Of a stretch of 64,000 bases of DNA, positions 15,791-25,121 are shown piece by piece. The stretch is from Candidatus Sedimenticola sp. (ex Thyasira tokunagai) (GTDB taxonomy: Bacteria > Pseudomonadota > Gammaproteobacteria > Chromatiales > Chromatiaceae). The position numbers were made by a program, and so were the translations under genes. The DNA lies in the NCBI GenBank assembly GCA_037318855.1, contig CP134874.1, positions 4,279,001 to 4,343,000 of the forward strand, read 5' to 3'. The first letter of the stretch is position 1. The number at the start of each line of letters is the position of its first letter. Below the pieces are notes generated by a model. The model worked only from the letters and a program-made list of their open reading frames with translations, was not told where the DNA came from and ran no database searches.

Positions 15791-18388
15791 ATGAAAGAGA
15801 TATACAACCCGGCGGAGATCGAGCCCGCGGCCCAGTCATACTGGGAGACCAACAACAGCTTCAAAGTCACCGAGGAGCCCGGCCGGGAAAAATACTATTG
15901 CCTCTCGATGTTCCCCTACCCCAGCGGCAAGCTGCATATGGGGCACGTGCGTAACTACACCATTGGCGATGTAGTCACACGCCACCAGCGGATGCTTGGA
16001 AAAAATGTGCTTCAACCGATGGGCTGGGACGCCTTCGGCCTGCCCGCTGAAGGGGCTGCAATCAAAAACAGGATGGCTCCGGCTGACTGGACCTATTCCA
16101 ACATCGACTATATGAAGGGGCAACTGCGCACCCTCGGTTTTGGTTACGACTGGAGCCGTGAACTGGCTACCTGCAAACCCGACTACTATAAGTGGGAACA
16201 GTGGCTGTTTACCGAGCTCTACAAGAAAGATCTGGTCTACCGCAAAAACTCCATCGTCAACTGGGACCCCGTAGATCAAACAGTGCTGGCCAATGAGCAG
16301 GTGATCGACGGTCGCGGCTGGCGCTCCGGTGCATTGGTGGAGCGCCGTGAGATTCCGCAGTGGTTTATCAAGATAACCGACTACGCCGATGAACTGCTTG
16401 AAGAGCTCGACACTATGGATGAGTGGCCGGAACAGGTGCGCACCATGCAGCGTAACTGGATTGGCAAAAGCCACGGTGTACGCTTCGCCTTCCCTTACGA
16501 GCTTGATGGTAAACAGGAGCAACTGTGGGTCTACACCACCCGTATCGATACCATCATGGGTATCACCTTCTGTGCCGTCTCTGCCGAGCATGCCCTGGCG
16601 CTGCATGCCGCCAAGGAGAATTCTGAGCTGGCCGCCTTCCTCGAAGAGTGCCAGAGCGGCAGTGTCGCTGAGGCGGACCTTGCCACCATGGAGAAGAAAG
16701 GGCTGCCCACCGGTATCAACGTCACCCATCCATTGACCGGTGAACAGATTCCAGTCTGGGTCGGCAACTACGTCCTCTCCGGTTACGGTGATGGGGCGGT
16801 GATGGCAGTTCCCGCTCACGACGAGCGCGACTTCCATTTCGCCAAGGCTTATGGTCTGCCGATCACCCAGGTCATCCAGGTTGGGGATAAGAGCTTCTCT
16901 ACCGACAGCTGGGAGGAGTGGTACGCCGACAAAGGACGCGGAGCCTGCATCAACTCCGGCAAATATGACGGTATGAGTTACTCAGATGCGGTCGATGCCA
17001 TTGCCGCCGACCTCGAAGAGAGGGAATTAGGAGAGAAGCGGGTACAGTATCGCCTGCGTGACTGGGGTGTCTCCCGCCAGCGCTACTGGGGCTCACCCAT
17101 CCCCATGATCCACTGCGACAAATGCGGCATCGTCCCTGTACCCAAGGCAGACCTGCCGGTCGTCCTACCGGAAGATATTGAATTCGATGCCACCGGTGGC
17201 TCGCCGATCAAGAAAATGCCTGAGTGGTACCAGGTAAGCTGCCCCGAGTGCGGCGGCGACGCCGAGCGTGAGACCGACACCTTCGACACCTTTATGGAGT
17301 CCTCCTGGTACTACGCCCGCTATACCTGCCCCGATGCCGACGATAAGATGCTGGACGAACGCGCCGACTACTGGCTACCGGTGGATCACTATATCGGTGG
17401 CATCGAACACGCCATTCTTCACCTGCTCTACGCCCGCTTCTACCACAAGCTGATGCGTGACGCCGGCCTGATTACATCCAATGAACCGTTCAAAAAACTG
17501 CTGACCCAGGGCATGGTGATTGCGGAGACCTTCTACCGTAATGAAGAGGACGGTGGCAAAAGCTGGTTCAATCCCGCTGACGTAGCTGTAGAGCATGACG
17601 ATAAGGGGCGGGCTATCAGTGCAAAGCTGGCGGCTGACGGCAACCCGGTAGAGATTGGCGGCATTGAGAAGATGTCGAAATCGAAGAATAACGGTGTTGA
17701 TCCCCAATCGATGGTGGACCGCTTCGGCGCTGACACCGTGCGCCTCTATACCATGTTTACCTCACCACCGGATCAGTCTCTGGAGTGGTCTGACGAGGGC
17801 GTGGAAGGTGCCAGTCGTTTTCTCCGGCGGCTATGGAATCTGGCATGGAACCGGCGCGATGCCATCACAGCTCCAGGCGATCTCAGCAACCTCAACGATC
17901 AGCAGAAGGCGGCGCGGCGTGAGATCCATACTGCGCTCAAGCAGGCGAGATTTGACTACGAGCGGCAGCAGTTCAACACCGTCGTCTCCGCCGCCATGAA
18001 GATAATCAACACCCTCTACAAGCTGGGTGACACCCCTGCAGATCGGGCCATGCTGCACGAAGGGCTCAGCATCACCCTGCGACTGCTCGGCCCCATCACC
18101 CCCCACGTCACCCATACCCTGTGGCGGGAATTGGGCTACGGCGATGAGATACTCAACGCCTCCTGGCCGCAGACCGACGAAACAGCCCTGGTGCAGGAGA
18201 GCATCCAGTATGTGGTACAGGTCAACGGTAAAGTACGCGCCAAAATTCAGGTACCTGCCGATGCCGATAAAGCAGCTGTTGAAGCGGTCGCCATTGCAGA
18301 TGACAATGTACAGAGATTTGTCGGTGACAATACCGTGCGCAAAGTGATCGTAGTGCCGAACAAGCTGGTGAATATCGTTGCTAACTAG
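15791..18388 (+). CDS. leuS: Leucine-tRNA ligase
   Basis: Class I aminoacyl-tRNA synthetase charging tRNA-Leu. It has 865 residues, the normal bacterial size. The HIGH-type motif is in PYPSGKLHMGHVRNY (about residues 42-56) and the KMSKS motif is intact (EKMSKSKNNG). The CP1 editing domain lies between (about 225-410) with the TTRIDTIMG threonine-rich site and the conserved aspartate in HDERD. The leucine-specific zinc domain (CDKCGIVPVP, CPECGGDAE) follows. It opens the leuS-lptE-holA-proA-nadD-rsfS series. Confidence 0.98.
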   Translation: MKEIYNPAEIEPAAQSYWETNNSFKVTEEPGREKYYCLSMFPYPSGKLHMGHVRNYTIGDVVTRHQRMLGKNVLQPMGWDAFGLPAEGAAIKNRMAPADWTYSNIDYMKGQLRTLGFGYDWSRELATCKPDYYKWEQWLFTELYKKDLVYRKNSIVNWDPVDQTVLANEQVIDGRGWRSGALVERREIPQWFIKITDYADELLEELDTMDEWPEQVRTMQRNWIGKSHGVRFAFPYELDGKQEQLWVYTTRIDTIMGITFCAVSAEHALALHAAKENSELAAFLEECQSGSVAEADLATMEKKGLPTGINVTHPLTGEQIPVWVGNYVLSGYGDGAVMAVPAHDERDFHFAKAYGLPITQVIQVGDKSFSTDSWEEWYADKGRGACINSGKYDGMSYSDAVDAIAADLEERELGEKRVQYRLRDWGVSRQRYWGSPIPMIHCDKCGIVPVPKADLPVVLPEDIEFDATGGSPIKKMPEWYQVSCPECGGDAERETDTFDTFMESSWYYARYTCPDADDKMLDERADYWLPVDHYIGGIEHAILHLLYARFYHKLMRDAGLITSNEPFKKLLTQGMVIAETFYRNEEDGGKSWFNPADVAVEHDDKGRAISAKLAADGNPVEIGGIEKMSKSKNNGVDPQSMVDRFGADTVRLYTMFTSPPDQSLEWSDEGVEGASRFLRRLWNLAWNRRDAITAPGDLSNLNDQQKAARREIHTALKQARFDYERQQFNTVVSAAMKIINTLYKLGDTPADRAMLHEGLSITLRLLGPITPHVTHTLWRELGYGDEILNASWPQTDETALVQESIQYVVQVNGKVRAKIQVPADADKAAVEAVAIADDNVQRFVGDNTVRKVIVVPNKLVNIVAN

Positions 18389-18470
18389 CCATCAAAGAGT
18401 CCACCATCCCGGCAAAGCTAAATGATATTTAGCAGCTCAATTTTCGGAGTTCAAATGACGCAAAAGGCTT

Positions 18471-18610
18471 GGATAAACCGTCCCTTCTCCCTCAGGGAGA
18501 AGGCCAGGATGAGGGAAATTAGAAGGATCAAAGCGTTAGCTTTTCAACTCCCCTCACCCCAACCCTCTCCCCGAGGGAGAGGGGGCTAATGAACTCCGAA
18601 ACTTGAGTTA
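18471..18610. repeat. 140-bp dispersed repeat, copy A
   Basis: Contains two small palindromes (CTCCCTCAGGGAG and CTCTCCCCGAGGGAGAG) joined by a conserved GAGGGAAATTAGAAGGATCA block. A second copy, about 90 per cent alike by eye, lies at 28574-28715 in the same orientation. It is non-coding and sits between leuS and lptE. Confidence 0.75.
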
Positions 18611-18674
18611 GTAGGAGCGAACTTGTTTACAACATGCTCCGAGGCGTATTCTTCACTAACAAGTTCGCTCCTAC
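18611..18674. repeat. REP-type inverted pair
   Basis: GTAGGAGCGAACTTGTT (18611-18627) and its perfect inverse (18658-18674) enclose a 30-base loop. The GTAGGAGC head is shared with the other REP-like units in this window, including those around the REP transposase near 40.2 kb. It abuts dispersed repeat copy A. Confidence 0.75.
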
Positions 18675-18741
18675 AACAGACTGCATGATTATTGCGTAAG
18701 ATAATAAATAGAAGGGTGCCACAACCGCCCAGGAGAAAAAG

Positions 18742-19254
18742 ATGCGAGGTAAACAGATCATCCGCACCGCACTACTGCTGACCACCCTATGGCTGATCCA
18801 GGGGTGTGGTTTTCACCTGCGTGGCTACGACAGCGAGAGCGCCGCTCTCCCCGCCCACATCAGCCCGATGCTGATCCAGGGACTCACCGAGTATGACAGC
18901 CTGCGCGTTGACCTCTCCCGGCAACTCCGCGGCAGCGAAGTCAGCGTGGCAAAAGAGAACGGTGAAGCCAACAGCGCGCTGCGTATCCTCAGTCGCAGCA
19001 GCGACCGCCGGGTGCTCTCCACTGACAGCAATGGCGATGTCGCTGAGTATGAACTGCATGAAGGCGTCGATTTCGATCTGATCGATCGCAGCGGATCATC
19101 TTTGGTAGAACGGCAGACCATCAACGTCATCCGCAGCTACGCTCACAATGAGACTGAGGTACTGGGTAAGCAAAACGAAGAGGATCTTCTACGCAAATCG
19201 ATGCGGAGAGACCTGGTAGGCCGTATTCTCCACAGACTACAATCCCAGCTCTAA
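18742..19254 (+). CDS. lptE: LPS-assembly lipoprotein LptE
   Basis: A 170-residue outer-membrane lipoprotein that plugs and assists LptD in placing LPS on the cell surface. The signal peptide ends in a lipobox-like LIQGCGFHLRG (cysteine about residue 22), and GFHLRG is the standard LptE motif after the lipidated cysteine. AGGAG lies seven bases upstream of the ATG. Its place between leuS and holA is conserved in gammaproteobacteria. Confidence 0.93.
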   Translation: MRGKQIIRTALLLTTLWLIQGCGFHLRGYDSESAALPAHISPMLIQGLTEYDSLRVDLSRQLRGSEVSVAKENGEANSALRILSRSSDRRVLSTDSNGDVAEYELHEGVDFDLIDRSGSSLVERQTINVIRSYAHNETEVLGKQNEEDLLRKSMRRDLVGRILHRLQSQL

Positions 19255-19271
19255 GCACTGTCTGACAGACC

Positions 19272-20285
19272 ATGCGCGCCCGCCTCCACGAACTCGGCAA
19301 GCATCTGCAGCGAGGGCTCGCCCCCATCTACCTGCTGAGCGGCAGCGAGCCACTGCAGATGGGTGAGGCTGCAGACAGCATCCGCAATCAGGCACGGGCT
19401 CAAGGCTACAGCAGCCGTGAAATCATCGACGTGGATGCCCGCTTCGACTGGGACAGACTGGCGGGCGAAGCCAACAGCCTCTCCCTCTTCTCCGAACAAC
19501 GGATCATCGACCTGCGCATCCCCTCCGGCAAATTGGGCAGGGATGGCGGCAAAGCACTCACCGAATACGCCGCCCGCCCACCTGAAGATACCCTGCTGCT
19601 GATCACCTTGCCGAAAATGGACCGCAACCAGTCCAACAGCAAATGGTTCAAGAGTGTGGAGAAAGTTGGTGTTGTAGTACAGATCTGGCCGATCGAAGGT
19701 GAACGACTACCACCGTGGATAGAGCAACGGATGCGTAAAGTTGGCCTCACTCCGGCCCCCGATGTACTGCCGATGCTGGCCGAGCGGGTCGAGGGCAACC
19801 TGTTGGCCGCCGCCCAGGAGATCGACAAGCTGCTACTGCTGCACGGCCCCGGCATCATCACGCCGGAGCAACTGGCTGAATCGGTATCGGACAGCGCCCG
19901 CTACGATGTTTTCGGGCTGGTAGACACCGCCCTCAACGGCAAGGTAGCTCATGCACTGCGCATGCTCAACGGTCTGCATGCCGAAGGCACCGCCCCGGCG
20001 ATTGTGCTATGGGCGCTGACGCGGGAAATTCGTCTGCTCTGCGGCTTGGCCGGAGAGGTGGAGAAAGGACGATCACCCCAGCAGGCGATGGCGGGTCGCC
20101 GCGATATATGGGACAAGCGCAAACCGCTGGTAAGCCGTGGCCTGCAGCGTGCCAAAGCCCCCCACTGGCGCAAACTGCTACTGCTCTGCGGTGATACCGA
20201 CCGCGCCATTAAAGGCCAGAGCAGCGACAACCCCTGGCGTCTGATGCAGACCATCACCAGCCGCATGGCAGGTGCCGCTGTTTAA
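19272..20285 (+). CDS. holA: DNA polymerase III delta subunit
   Basis: The clamp-loader delta subunit, which opens the beta sliding clamp. It has 337 residues with the family start (IYLLSGSEPLQMGEAADSIRN) and the LFSEQRIIDLRIPSGK segment that follows the clamp-binding region. AAA+-like lid and collar regions follow, but no Walker A is present, as expected for delta. It starts 17 bases after lptE, so cotranscription is likely. Confidence 0.95.
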   Translation: MRARLHELGKHLQRGLAPIYLLSGSEPLQMGEAADSIRNQARAQGYSSREIIDVDARFDWDRLAGEANSLSLFSEQRIIDLRIPSGKLGRDGGKALTEYAARPPEDTLLLITLPKMDRNQSNSKWFKSVEKVGVVVQIWPIEGERLPPWIEQRMRKVGLTPAPDVLPMLAERVEGNLLAAAQEIDKLLLLHGPGIITPEQLAESVSDSARYDVFGLVDTALNGKVAHALRMLNGLHAEGTAPAIVLWALTREIRLLCGLAGEVEKGRSPQQAMAGRRDIWDKRKPLVSRGLQRAKAPHWRKLLLLCGDTDRAIKGQSSDNPWRLMQTITSRMAGAAV

Positions 20286-20341
20286 AATAGAAAGTCTGTT
20301 AGAATTCCTTGATTAACACTTGAATAAAGACTGGAACGACC

Positions 20342-21613
20342 ATGTCCGACCAAATCACTGATATCGCCGCCTATATGAACGAGGTTGGCAGCAAGGCACG
20401 TGCCGCATCCCGGCTGCTGGCGGCTGCCGGTACCGGCAGCAAAAATGCCGCTCTGCTGAAGATCGCCAACGATCTCGACGACAATCGAGAGATGCTGATG
20501 GCGGAGAACCTCAAAGACCTTGAGGCAGGCAAAAGCAAAGGGCTTGCCGACGCCCTCCTCGACCGGCTCGCCCTCACCCCGGATCGTATCGACAGTATGA
20601 TCGAAGGTCTGCGGCAGATCGCCGCCCTGGATGACCCCATCGGTGAGATCTTCGACATGAAATACCTCCCCAGCGGTATTCAGCGGGGACGCATGCGAGT
20701 ACCTCTCGGTGTTGTCGGAATCATCTACGAATCACGTCCCAACGTCACCGCGGACGCCGCCGCCCTGTGCCTGAAATCGGGCAATGCCACGCTACTACGT
20801 GGGGGCTCCGAGGCGTTTCACTCCAACCAGGCAATCGCCATCAGCATCCGGCGCGGGTTGGAACAGGTCGGCCTGCCCGGTGACGCAGTGCAGGTGATCG
20901 CCACCACCGACCGTGCCGCCGTCGGCGCTATGATCACCATGCCCGAGTATGTGGATGTCATCATTCCCCGGGGTGGTAAGGGGCTGATCGAGCGCATATC
21001 CAAAGATGCCCGTGTACCTGTGATCAAACACCTTGATGGTATCTGCCACGTCTATATCGATGACCAGGCGGATAGCGATAAAGCGTTCGATATCGCGCTC
21101 AACGCCAAGACCCAGCGCTACGGCACCTGCAACACCATGGAGACCCTGTTGGTGGCGGAAGGTATTGCCGAGGATATCCTGCCCATGTTAGCGGCCGCCT
21201 ACGCAGAAAAAGAGGTGGAGCTGCGCGGCTGCATCCGCACCTGCGGGATCGTTGAGGGCTGCAAATCCGCCACCGCCGAGGACTGGGACACCGAGTATCT
21301 GGCACCCATCCTCTCCATACGTGTGGTGGATGGGCTGGAGAGCGCCATAGCGCACATCAACCGCCACAGCTCTCAGCACACCGACAGCATTGTCACCGAG
21401 AATATTACCCGTGCCCGTAAGTTTCTAACCGAAGTGGACTCCAGCTCGGTGATGGTCAACGCCTCCACCCGCTTTGCTGACGGCTTCGAGTACGGTCTGG
21501 GTGCTGAGATCGGCATCTCCACCGACAAGTTCCACGCCCGTGGGCCGGTCGGCCTTGAAGGCCTCACCTCAGTAAAGTACGTGATACTGGGCGATGGGCA
21601 CATTCGCCAATAA
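20342..21613 (+). CDS. proA: Gamma-glutamyl phosphate reductase
   Basis: NADPH-dependent reduction of gamma-glutamyl phosphate to the semialdehyde in proline synthesis. It is an aldehyde-dehydrogenase-fold enzyme of 423 residues. The catalytic cysteine is in QRYGTCNTMETLL, and the family blocks VPLGVVGIIYESRPNV and LRGGSEAFHSNQAI are present. Its insertion between holA and nadD, absent in E. coli, is common in purple sulfur bacteria and relatives. Confidence 0.96.
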   Translation: MSDQITDIAAYMNEVGSKARAASRLLAAAGTGSKNAALLKIANDLDDNREMLMAENLKDLEAGKSKGLADALLDRLALTPDRIDSMIEGLRQIAALDDPIGEIFDMKYLPSGIQRGRMRVPLGVVGIIYESRPNVTADAAALCLKSGNATLLRGGSEAFHSNQAIAISIRRGLEQVGLPGDAVQVIATTDRAAVGAMITMPEYVDVIIPRGGKGLIERISKDARVPVIKHLDGICHVYIDDQADSDKAFDIALNAKTQRYGTCNTMETLLVAEGIAEDILPMLAAAYAEKEVELRGCIRTCGIVEGCKSATAEDWDTEYLAPILSIRVVDGLESAIAHINRHSSQHTDSIVTENITRARKFLTEVDSSSVMVNASTRFADGFEYGLGAEIGISTDKFHARGPVGLEGLTSVKYVILGDGHIRQ

Positions 21614-21636
21614 CAGGGCGAAGAGAGGATTCTAGG

Positions 21637-22245
21637 ATGATAGGTATTCTCGGCGGCACCTTCGATCCGATCCACAACGGCCACCTGCGCACCGCACTGG
21701 ATGTGCAGCAGGCCTTACAACTGGATGAAGTGCGCCTGATCCCACTGAGGCAGCCACCCCACAGGGAGACGCCTTCACTATCGCCACAGCAGCGTCTGGA
21801 ACTGGTACAGGCAGCCGTTGCCGGCAACCCGCTGTTCCGGGTCGATGAGCGCGAGCTGGAGCGCCAGGGCAACTCCTACACCGTTGATACACTGCACTCA
21901 CTGCGCCGGGAGCTGGGCGATAAGCCCATCTGCCTGTTGATGGGCAGCGACGCCTTTCGCGGCTTTCCCGACTGGCACAAGCCGGAAGAGATCCTGCAAC
22001 TGGCCCATCTGGTGATCATGCAGCGCCCGGGTGAGGAGCACCCGGCGATCTACCCGGATCGAATAAGCACCTCCCCCCTACGACTAAGAAACGCACCCGG
22101 CGGCCGGATCTTTTTCCAGCCGGTAACACAGTTGGCCATCTCCTCCACCGCCATCAGAGAGCAACTGCAGCAAGGTCGCTCCCCGCGTTACCTGCTGCCC
22201 GGTGCAGTCCTTGAGATCATAGAAAAAAAGGGCCTATACCGTTAA
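21637..22245 (+). CDS. nadD: Nicotinate-nucleotide adenylyltransferase
   Basis: Joins nicotinate mononucleotide and ATP to deamido-NAD. The nucleotidyltransferase motif GGTFDPIHNGHLR is at the N-terminus and the SSTAIRE motif near residue 168, both complete. The length of 202 residues is normal. GAGAGG lies before the ATG. The 12 bases just upstream (GAGGATTCTAGG) are identical to the outer end of the MITE found before engB; this may be chance. Confidence 0.95.
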   Translation: MIGILGGTFDPIHNGHLRTALDVQQALQLDEVRLIPLRQPPHRETPSLSPQQRLELVQAAVAGNPLFRVDERELERQGNSYTVDTLHSLRRELGDKPICLLMGSDAFRGFPDWHKPEEILQLAHLVIMQRPGEEHPAIYPDRISTSPLRLRNAPGGRIFFQPVTQLAISSTAIREQLQQGRSPRYLLPGAVLEIIEKKGLYR

Positions 22246-22316
22246 AACCGCCCATCCGCACCGAATTCGCGCTAAAATAGCGCCGAATACCCTTTAACAC
22301 ACACTCGGAAAACTCA

Positions 22317-22670
22317 ATGACGGTAGAAGAACTTCGCGATCTGGTACTCAACGCCCTCGACGACATGAAGGCAACAGATATCAAAGTAATAGACGTTCGC
22401 GGCAAAACCAGCATCACAGACATCATGATCATCGCCACCGGCAACTCAAACCGCCATGTAAAGTCCATCGCAGAAACCGCTGCCTTCAAGGCCAAAGATG
22501 CCGGTGAACCCGCCTTGGGTGCAGAGGGGCTGGACGACGGCGAGTGGGCCCTGGTCGATCTCAACGGCGTTGTACTCCACGTCATGCAGGCCAAGGTGCG
22601 GGACTTCTACCAACTGGAGCGCCTGTGGGAGATGGACACCCCGGAAGATAGCGCGACAGCCCCAGAGTAA
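22317..22670 (+). CDS. rsfS: Ribosomal silencing factor RsfS
   Basis: A 117-residue protein that binds ribosomal protein L14 and blocks subunit joining when nutrients are poor. Family motifs visible: VIDVRGKTSITDIMIIATGNSNRHVKSIAE and the C-terminal GEWALVDLNGVVLHVM with the REFYQLERLW-like VRDFYQLERLW end. In most gammaproteobacteria rlmH follows directly; here it lies 6.1 kb further on, beyond an accessory block. Confidence 0.94.
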   Translation: MTVEELRDLVLNALDDMKATDIKVIDVRGKTSITDIMIIATGNSNRHVKSIAETAAFKAKDAGEPALGAEGLDDGEWALVDLNGVVLHVMQAKVRDFYQLERLWEMDTPEDSATAPE

Positions 22671-22688
22671 CGAAGTAAAAACCAGGAT

Positions 22689-22713
22689 GTAGGAGCGGCG
22701 CCCCGGCCGCGAT
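22689..22713. repeat. Single REP sequence
   Basis: GTAGGAGCGGCGCCCCGGCC followed by GCGAT, the same head (GTAGGAG) and tail (GCGAT) as the REP units around 40.1-40.8 kb. It lies just after rsfS, at the left edge of the accessory island. Confidence 0.7.
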
Positions 22714-22770
22714 GAACATGGCACGTTGTCAACCATAATCCTCAGACCAGGGGGCGCCACATAAGCAAAA

Positions 22771-23736
22771 ATGGACCGCTTCGACCGCATCTTCAACCTG
22801 CACAAACTACTCAGCGCCTCTCGCCTGCCGGTCTCGCGACAACGGATCGAAGAGGAGTTGGAGTGCTCTCGCGCCACCGCCAAACGCATCGTCGAGACCA
22901 TGCGCCTCTACCTCAACGCCCCGATCAAATATGACCGTGAGCGCAACGGCTACCACTACGATGCCGCCGAGGGAGAGATGTTTGAACTCCCCGGCATCTG
23001 GTTCAACGCCTCCGAGTTGCACGCCTTGCTGAGCGTCCAGCAGCTGCTCACCCAGGTACAGCCCGGCCTGCTGGAGCAGCAGTTTTCCCCCCTGAAAGAG
23101 CGCATCGACCAACTACTAAAAGTGCAGCACGCTGGTGGCAGCGAGATAACCCAGCGCATCCGTATACTCACCGCTGCTGCCAGAACCGGTAGCGAACACT
23201 TTCAGACCATCGCCGGCGCCACGGCCAAGCGGAAAAAAATCACCATCGACTACTACAACCGGCGTGATGACCAGACCAACAGACGCACCCTCTCCCCCCA
23301 ACGCCTCACCCACTACCGCGACAACTGGTACCTGGATGCCTACTGCCACCTGCGCAACGCCCTGCGTACTTTCTCCATGGATGCGATCCACAAACCGGCT
23401 GTCCTGCAAGAGAGCGCAAAAGAGGTGTCGGCGGAAGCACTGGATAAGCACTACAGCGGCGCCTACGGCATCTTCTCCGGTCCCGCTACCGAAACAGCCA
23501 TACTGCGCTTCACCGCCGAGCGCGCCCGCTGGGTTGCCTGCGAACAGTGGCATCCCCAGCAGACGGAAAAATGGCTCAACGACGGACGCTACGAACTGCA
23601 CATCCCCTACAGCCAGCCTCCCGAACTACTGATGGACATCCTCAAATACGGCCCCGATGTCGAAGTGGTCGCACCAGCCACCCTCAAAACGGCCACCCTG
23701 GAGCGCCTGAAGCAGGCAGTTGATCTATATCAGTAA
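22771..23736 (+). CDS. WYL-domain transcriptional regulator
   Basis: A 321-residue regulator: N-terminal winged helix (about 1-60, RFDRIFNLHKLLSASRLPVSR and a recognition helix in LECSRATAKRIVETM), a WYL ligand-binding domain (about 140-225, with RRTLSPQRLTHYRDNWYLDAYC) and a C-terminal WCX-like extension (about 235-320). WYL domains bind small ligands or nucleic acid and often regulate defence and stress genes. No Shine-Dalgarno is obvious. It opens the island between rsfS and rlmH; its target genes are not identifiable from the sequence. Confidence 0.88.
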   Translation: MDRFDRIFNLHKLLSASRLPVSRQRIEEELECSRATAKRIVETMRLYLNAPIKYDRERNGYHYDAAEGEMFELPGIWFNASELHALLSVQQLLTQVQPGLLEQQFSPLKERIDQLLKVQHAGGSEITQRIRILTAAARTGSEHFQTIAGATAKRKKITIDYYNRRDDQTNRRTLSPQRLTHYRDNWYLDAYCHLRNALRTFSMDAIHKPAVLQESAKEVSAEALDKHYSGAYGIFSGPATETAILRFTAERARWVACEQWHPQQTEKWLNDGRYELHIPYSQPPELLMDILKYGPDVEVVAPATLKTATLERLKQAVDLYQ

Positions 23737-23846
23737 AATAATTCGTATTAGGCCTTGAAGATAGGCACCTAATTGAACTAAATTCCTACTACCGTTTATT
23801 TAATCAAACCACTGTGATTGCCTACGCAGACCGCAAGGATCGCATC

Positions 23847-24074
23847 ATGCCTCAGCAAAATGCCGCTCACCCGCTGATTACACTGCTCAGCAACGCCCTT
23901 ATCCTCTGGATTATCCTCTGGTTTTCGCTTCTCCTGATCATACCCAGCGATCAGTACTCATCACTCTTCTTCACCCTCGGTGTCATCCCGGTCATCGGCT
24001 GGTTTGCCATCAAACCCAGTAGAGTCGTCTGGTTTTTATCCAAACTGCTGGGGACCAATGGGCTGGATAAGTGA
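23847..24074 (+). CDS. Small two-helix membrane protein
   Basis: A 75-residue protein from the ATG at 23847 (AAGGA nine bases upstream). An in-frame GTG at 23814 would add 11 residues. It has two hydrophobic segments (about 12-35 and 40-58) and a short basic tail. No family is recognised. It lies 110 bases after the WYL regulator on the same strand. Codon use is similar to neighbouring core genes, so it is plausible as a real gene. Confidence 0.55.
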   Translation: MPQQNAAHPLITLLSNALILWIILWFSLLLIIPSDQYSSLFFTLGVIPVIGWFAIKPSRVVWFLSKLLGTNGLDK

Positions 24075-24455
24075 AGCAAAACCCACTCCTCAGCCCAGCA
24101 GTCACCACCGGCAGACACCCCTTAACAAGAACGACAGATCTATGTGACCGGCCGCCAGTTTGATCCAGGCGTGCCTGCAGCACCCTCCCCAACCACAGAC
24201 AGTCAGCACTGACAGCAGGTTTCCTAATGCCAGATTCTCTGTTAGCCTACAAATAACAAGGAATATTATTCTCTGCAGGATGCTTACCTCTCCTCCATCT
24301 CTGCTCACCGAGATATTCCAAAGACAAACTTGATTGGGAAATTTGGCGGCCTATGTCAACGGACGTGCCAGCGGCCTACGTCAGAAAACGTGCCGGCGAC
24401 TTAACTCAGCATTAGCACAGTGGACAGCAAGGCTCGCATTTGGAAGTAACTTGAA
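24075..24455. other. Gene-free stretch with a 25-bp tandem duplication
   Basis: No credible gene was found in these 381 bases. Two adjacent 25-base units at 24346-24370 and 24371-24395 (GCGGCCTATGTCAACGGACG... and GCGGCCTACGTCAGAAAACG...) share ends GCGGCCTAYGTCA and ACGTGCC. They lie about 60 bases before the DUF4393-like gene, where an operator could be. This is only a suggestion. Confidence 0.45.
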
Positions 24456-25088
24456 ATGGAAGATCATACTAACATCGTCAAATCAGTCCCGAAGAAAGCT
24501 TGGAATCAGCTCGCAAAAACGGCTTGCGCCACGTTCGAGAAGCTGATTTATCCTCTTACCGCCACCACAGAAGGAATCGGCCGTCTAATAGAACTTCGAT
24601 TTGCGAAGCTAGGAGACGAACAGAAGATTATTGCGGCGAAGTGTATTGAGGAAGCACATAGAAAAGTAAAGGAATCGTCATCAGGTCAGAGAGAAGATGT
24701 TGTCATTAAGCCCAGCGTAGTTTATGAAGCGCTCGATAATGCGGATAATCAAACTGATAGAACAATACGTGATTTATGGGCAAACTTATTGGCAAATGAA
24801 TTCATCGATGGTGGAGTTCATCCAGAAATAGCGAAGATGCTATCTAGATTAACTTCCAGTGATGCAGTTTTACTACTTAAGATCGCACAACAAGACGAAT
24901 CTACACCCCTTACCATCAAGGTCCTCAAAGCTTTAGCGTCAAGTACAACATTAGGTTTGTTCAACGAGCGAAGGACATTCAATCATGTCCACCTAGAAAA
25001 ACTCAGTCTAATTACAGAGCTTGACAGAGTTTGGATTCTTACTACTGCGGGTAGAGAACTCATGAGAGTAGTCAGTGATCCTGAGTAA
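24456..25088 (+). CDS. DUF4393/Abi-alpha-like protein
   Basis: A 210-residue soluble protein. The middle part has the pattern of DUF4393 (Abi-alpha) proteins: an N-terminal KLIYPLTATTEGIGRLIELR segment, a proline-led VVIKPSVVYEALDNA block, a RDLWANLLANEF helix, then GGVHPEIAKMLSRLTSSDA, corresponding to the LLAsa...hPsFveiikqLspdEa signature. The C-terminal part (about 170-205) resembles a winged helix. The family is linked to phage abortive infection in some annotations, but no mechanism is established. Codon use is more AT-rich than flanking core genes, suggesting transfer. A small membrane protein follows 33 bases downstream and may be a partner. The family match is from memory of the pattern and needs a profile search. 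Confidence 0.6.
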   Translation: MEDHTNIVKSVPKKAWNQLAKTACATFEKLIYPLTATTEGIGRLIELRFAKLGDEQKIIAAKCIEEAHRKVKESSSGQREDVVIKPSVVYEALDNADNQTDRTIRDLWANLLANEFIDGGVHPEIAKMLSRLTSSDAVLLLKIAQQDESTPLTIKVLKALASSTTLGLFNERRTFNHVHLEKLSLITELDRVWILTTAGRELMRVVSDPE

Positions 25089-25121
25089 AGCTTGATCCAT
25101 CCATCACGCAAGGTAATAAAT

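Noticed and set aside
15836..16837. 333-codon minus-strand ORF
   Set aside because: Shadow of leuS, whose motifs are complete on the plus strand.
24334..24546. 70-codon ORF before the DUF4393-like gene
   Set aside because: It overlaps the next gene's start in another frame and translates the 25-bp tandem repeat.
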